Positions 11,233 through 13,658 of a DNA stretch of 13,658 nt are shown piece after piece. The position numbers were made by a program, and so were the translations under genes. The stretch covers positions 1 through 13,658 of the forward strand of contig JADGCE010000068.1 of NCBI GenBank assembly GCA_015229095.1, given 5' to 3'. Numbering within the stretch: the stretch's first letter is position 1; every line of letters starts with the position of its first letter. The notes beneath the pieces are model-generated. The model saw nothing but the letters and a program-made list of their open reading frames with translations. It did no database searches and was not told the origin of the DNA. The DNA comes from Magnetococcales bacterium (GTDB taxonomy: Bacteria; Pseudomonadota; Magnetococcia; Magnetococcales; Magnetaquicoccaceae).

Positions 11233-13629
11233 ATGCCTGTCACGCAACAGACACAATCCAGTCGGTGGATGACCAGACGCTATCTGCTGGCACTGGGTAT
11301 CCTCGCCCTGCTCTCCTGTACGGCTTACGGTGTCCTGACGGTGGTCCTGGCGCAGCAGGAGGGGAGGGGTGTGGAGGTCAACATCAGCGGACGGCAGCGC
11401 ATGCTTTCGCAACGCACAGCTCTGTTTGTCCAACGCCTGCTGCTCTCCGACAGCGAAGCCGCCTACCAACAGGCCAAGGCCGCCCTGCGGGAAGCGACGT
11501 TGCTCATGGAGCGCTCCCACAACGGGCTGACCCGGGGCAGTGAGGAGCTGGGATTGAGCGGGCGCATGAGCCCATCGATCTATGCCCTTTATTACGAGGG
11601 TGACCGGGCTCTGGACCCCCTGGTGCGTCGCTACCTGGCCGCCCTGCGCCAGGTGTTGGAGACCCCCTTTGGCCAGTTGAAGGTTGATCTGGAGAGTGTC
11701 CAGTTGATTCTTTCCACCGCCCCCGGTCCGCTGCTGGCCGCCCTGGATGGCGTGGTGTGGCGCTATCAGCAGGAGGGGGATGAGATTGTTGCCATTCTGC
11801 ACCGGATGGAGGGGGGCGTCCTCTTTTTGACCCTGTTCACCCTGTTGTTGGAGCTGTTGTTTGTGTTTCGTCCCATGGTGCGGCAGGTGTTGGCGCAGAT
11901 CCACCACCTTCAGGAGGGCTCCGAGGCCCTCAGTCGGGAGGTTGTCCAACGCACCCAGGCGCAGCAGGCGTTGCAACGGGCCCGTGATGAGTTGGAAATT
12001 CGCGTCGAAGAGCGTACCGCCTCTCTGAGTTGGGAGATTGCCGAACGCAGAAAAGTGGAAAAAACGTTGCGGGGGAGTGAGCAACGGTTTCGGGCCATGG
12101 CGGATTCGGCCATGGAGGGGATCATCGCCATCAATGCGCTGGGCAGCATCGTGACCTGGAACGCGGGGGCGGCACGGATTTTTCTCCGGGAGGAGGCGGA
12201 GGTTTTGGGGGCTTCTGCGGAGATCTTGATGCCGGAACCCCTTCGCCACCGGTACAAGGCCGGTCTGGCCCGTCTTGCCCAGGGGGGGATGAGCCGCATC
12301 GTCAACAGCACGTTGGAACTGCAGGGTTTGCGCAAGAATGGGGAAGAATTTCCCCTGGAGCTCTCCCTCTCCACCTGGTCGGAGGGTGAGCAGACTTTTT
12401 ATACGGGCATTGTGCGGGATATTTCGGCTCGGAAGCGCAGCGAGCTGGCTTTGCAACAGGCCAGGGAGCAGGCAGAGTCGGCCACCCTGGCCAAGAGCCA
12501 GTTTTTGGCCACCATGAGCCATGAAATCCGTACACCCATCAATGCCCTGTTGGGCATGGGTGAGCTGTTGCTGGAGACCACTCTGACGGAGGAACAGCGC
12601 CGCTTTCTGGAGATCTCCAACCAGTCTGGCGCCGCTTTGTTGGCATTGATCAATGATATTCTTGATCTTTCCAAGATTGAGGCGGGCCAGTTGGTGATGG
12701 AGTCGGTTCCCTTTGATCTGCACAATCTGGTTGTTGGCACGGTGGATATTTTAAATCTGCTGGCCAGGGAGCGTAGCAACCGCCTGTCGTTGAACTGGCA
12801 CGATGCCCTGCCCCGCTGGGTATGCGGCGATCCGGGCCGTTTGCGGCAGGTATTGCTGAACCTCATCAACAATGCCATCAAGTTTACCGATCAGGGCCGT
12901 GTGACCCTGACCGTGCGCCCCGAATCCGAAGGGGGGCAGAGGCTCTATTTTGCCGTGGAAGATACCGGCATTGGCATCGCCGAGGAGAAGCTGGAGAGCA
13001 TTTTTTTGCCCTTCAGTCAGGCGGACTCCTCCGTCACCCGTACCCATGGGGGGACAGGTTTGGGGCTGACCATTTGCCGGCAGATCATCCAGCATGCCGG
13101 CGGCACCCTGGGGGTGCAGAGTCGTCTGGGGCAGGGCAGTCTGTTTTATTTTACATGGCCTCTGCCAGGCAGCGCAGATCCCGCCGGCTTGCCGGTGGCC
13201 GCCCCGCAGGAGTGCGCGCAACAGAGCGGGCCGCTGTCGGACTCCGGGCGAACACCGCTGGTGTTGTTGGCAGAAGATGCGGAAGAAAATCAAATATTGA
13301 TTCGGGCCTTTCTCAAGAGAAGCCGCTACCGGCTCCAGATCGTGGAGAATGGCGCGCAGGCCGTTGAGCAGGTCAAGGGGGGGGCGTGTGATCTGGTTCT
13401 GATGGATATTCAAATGCCGGTCATGGATGGCTGCACGGCCATCCGTTTGATTCGGGAGTGGGAACGGCAGCAGAACAGCGGCTCCACACTGCCCATCATT
13501 GCCCTGACCGCCGATGCCATGCGGAGCTCCGAGGAGCAGGCGACGGCGGCGGGGTGTACCCTCTATCTCACCAAACCCATCTCCAAACGCCACCTTCTGG
13601 AGACCTTGGCTTCGTATTTGCCGGCGTGA
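11233..13629 (+). CDS. Membrane hybrid histidine kinase (PilJ-type sensor, PAS, HisKA, HATPase, REC)
   Basis: 798 residues from the ATG at 11233. Layout: membrane helix 1 at about 16-40; a PilJ/type IV pilus MCP-like N-terminal domain with its signature ISGRQRMLSQR at 51-61; membrane helix 2 at about 194-213; a coiled coil at about 225-280; and a PAS domain at about 283-400 ending VRDISARKRS. HisKA follows with SHEIRTPINALLGMG and phospho-acceptor H430. The HATPase_c domain has the N box LLNLINNAIKF, DTGIGI (577-582), the F box FLPFSQADS, and GGTGLGL (606-612). The C-terminal receiver has the acidic pair E681/D682, phospho-Asp D725 in LMDIQMPVMDG, and K781 in LTKPIS. All catalytic residues are present. 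The signal should be read by the periplasmic PilJ-type domain and/or the PAS domain and passed H to D inside the protein. No separate output regulator is adjacent in the window, so a phosphotransfer partner lies elsewhere. Confidence 0.95.
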   Translation: MPVTQQTQSSRWMTRRYLLALGILALLSCTAYGVLTVVLAQQEGRGVEVNISGRQRMLSQRTALFVQRLLLSDSEAAYQQAKAALREATLLMERSHNGLTRGSEELGLSGRMSPSIYALYYEGDRALDPLVRRYLAALRQVLETPFGQLKVDLESVQLILSTAPGPLLAALDGVVWRYQQEGDEIVAILHRMEGGVLFLTLFTLLLELLFVFRPMVRQVLAQIHHLQEGSEALSREVVQRTQAQQALQRARDELEIRVEERTASLSWEIAERRKVEKTLRGSEQRFRAMADSAMEGIIAINALGSIVTWNAGAARIFLREEAEVLGASAEILMPEPLRHRYKAGLARLAQGGMSRIVNSTLELQGLRKNGEEFPLELSLSTWSEGEQTFYTGIVRDISARKRSELALQQAREQAESATLAKSQFLATMSHEIRTPINALLGMGELLLETTLTEEQRRFLEISNQSGAALLALINDILDLSKIEAGQLVMESVPFDLHNLVVGTVDILNLLARERSNRLSLNWHDALPRWVCGDPGRLRQVLLNLINNAIKFTDQGRVTLTVRPESEGGQRLYFAVEDTGIGIAEEKLESIFLPFSQADSSVTRTHGGTGLGLTICRQIIQHAGGTLGVQSRLGQGSLFYFTWPLPGSADPAGLPVAAPQECAQQSGPLSDSGRTPLVLLAEDAEENQILIRAFLKRSRYRLQIVENGAQAVEQVKGGACDLVLMDIQMPVMDGCTAIRLIREWERQQNSGSTLPIIALTADAMRSSEEQATAAGCTLYLTKPISKRHLLETLASYLPA

Positions 13630-13658
13630 GAGCAGCAGGGTTTCCCCTGGAGCGGTTG

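Noticed and set aside
11209..12723. Minus-strand open frame of about 504 codons
   Set aside because: It is antisense to the hybrid kinase gene and has no recognisable domain.
1..13658. CRISPR array, transposon ends, phage or defence genes
   Set aside because: No spaced direct repeats, transposase, integrase or nuclease/effector motifs were seen on either strand.

Overview
The window is GC-rich, densely packed bacterial DNA on both strands. The best taxonomic clue is a clear GapR (DUF2312) gene. That nucleoid protein family is known mainly from Alphaproteobacteria, so I read the source as an alphaproteobacterium or a close relative such as the Magnetococcales. The genus cannot be told from this sequence. 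No tRNA, rRNA, CRISPR array, transposase, integrase or phage gene was seen.

Left block (1-5775, minus strand): a four-gene cell-surface glycan operon read right to left. It holds a GtrB-type polyprenyl-phosphate glycosyltransferase (GT2 with two C-terminal membrane helices), a 637-residue polytopic membrane protein of unknown family, a B12-binding-type radical SAM protein, and a GT4 glycosyltransferase whose C-terminus runs off the left edge. The likely logic is that GtrB charges a lipid carrier with a sugar, the membrane protein or a partner uses it on the outer face of the membrane, and the radical SAM enzyme makes a modification that the sequence does not reveal.

Middle block (5776-7483, plus strand): a 362-bp non-coding divergent region, then gapR and a family 4 (4Fe-4S) uracil-DNA glycosylase 14 bp apart, apparently co-transcribed. 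The glycosylase has an unusually long Pro/Gly-rich linker that includes an in-frame 21-residue tandem repeat and GC-rich palindromes.

Second glycan block (7513-10799): a GT4 enzyme on the minus strand, a 292-bp intergenic region, then a WaaG-like GT4 enzyme and a small exported HExxH protein on the plus strand. The intergenic region holds a strong intrinsic terminator on the plus strand preceded by other hairpins and a weak promoter-like box. It looks like a small RNA or a leader attenuator, and it is the most interesting unexplained element here. A good terminator follows the HExxH gene.

Right block (10828-13629): an orphan 59-residue helical protein on the minus strand, then a large membrane hybrid histidine kinase on the plus strand (PilJ-type sensor domain, coiled coil, PAS, HisKA, HATPase, receiver). 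Three or four of the proteins are glycosyltransferases or glycan-linked, so the region is best described as an envelope polysaccharide or LPS neighbourhood with housekeeping DNA-binding and repair genes between its parts. I found no defence, mobile or biosynthetic system that I could call truly new. The strongest leads are the structured RNA at 8676-8847, the GtrB/membrane protein/radical SAM set, and the repeat-expanded glycosylase.
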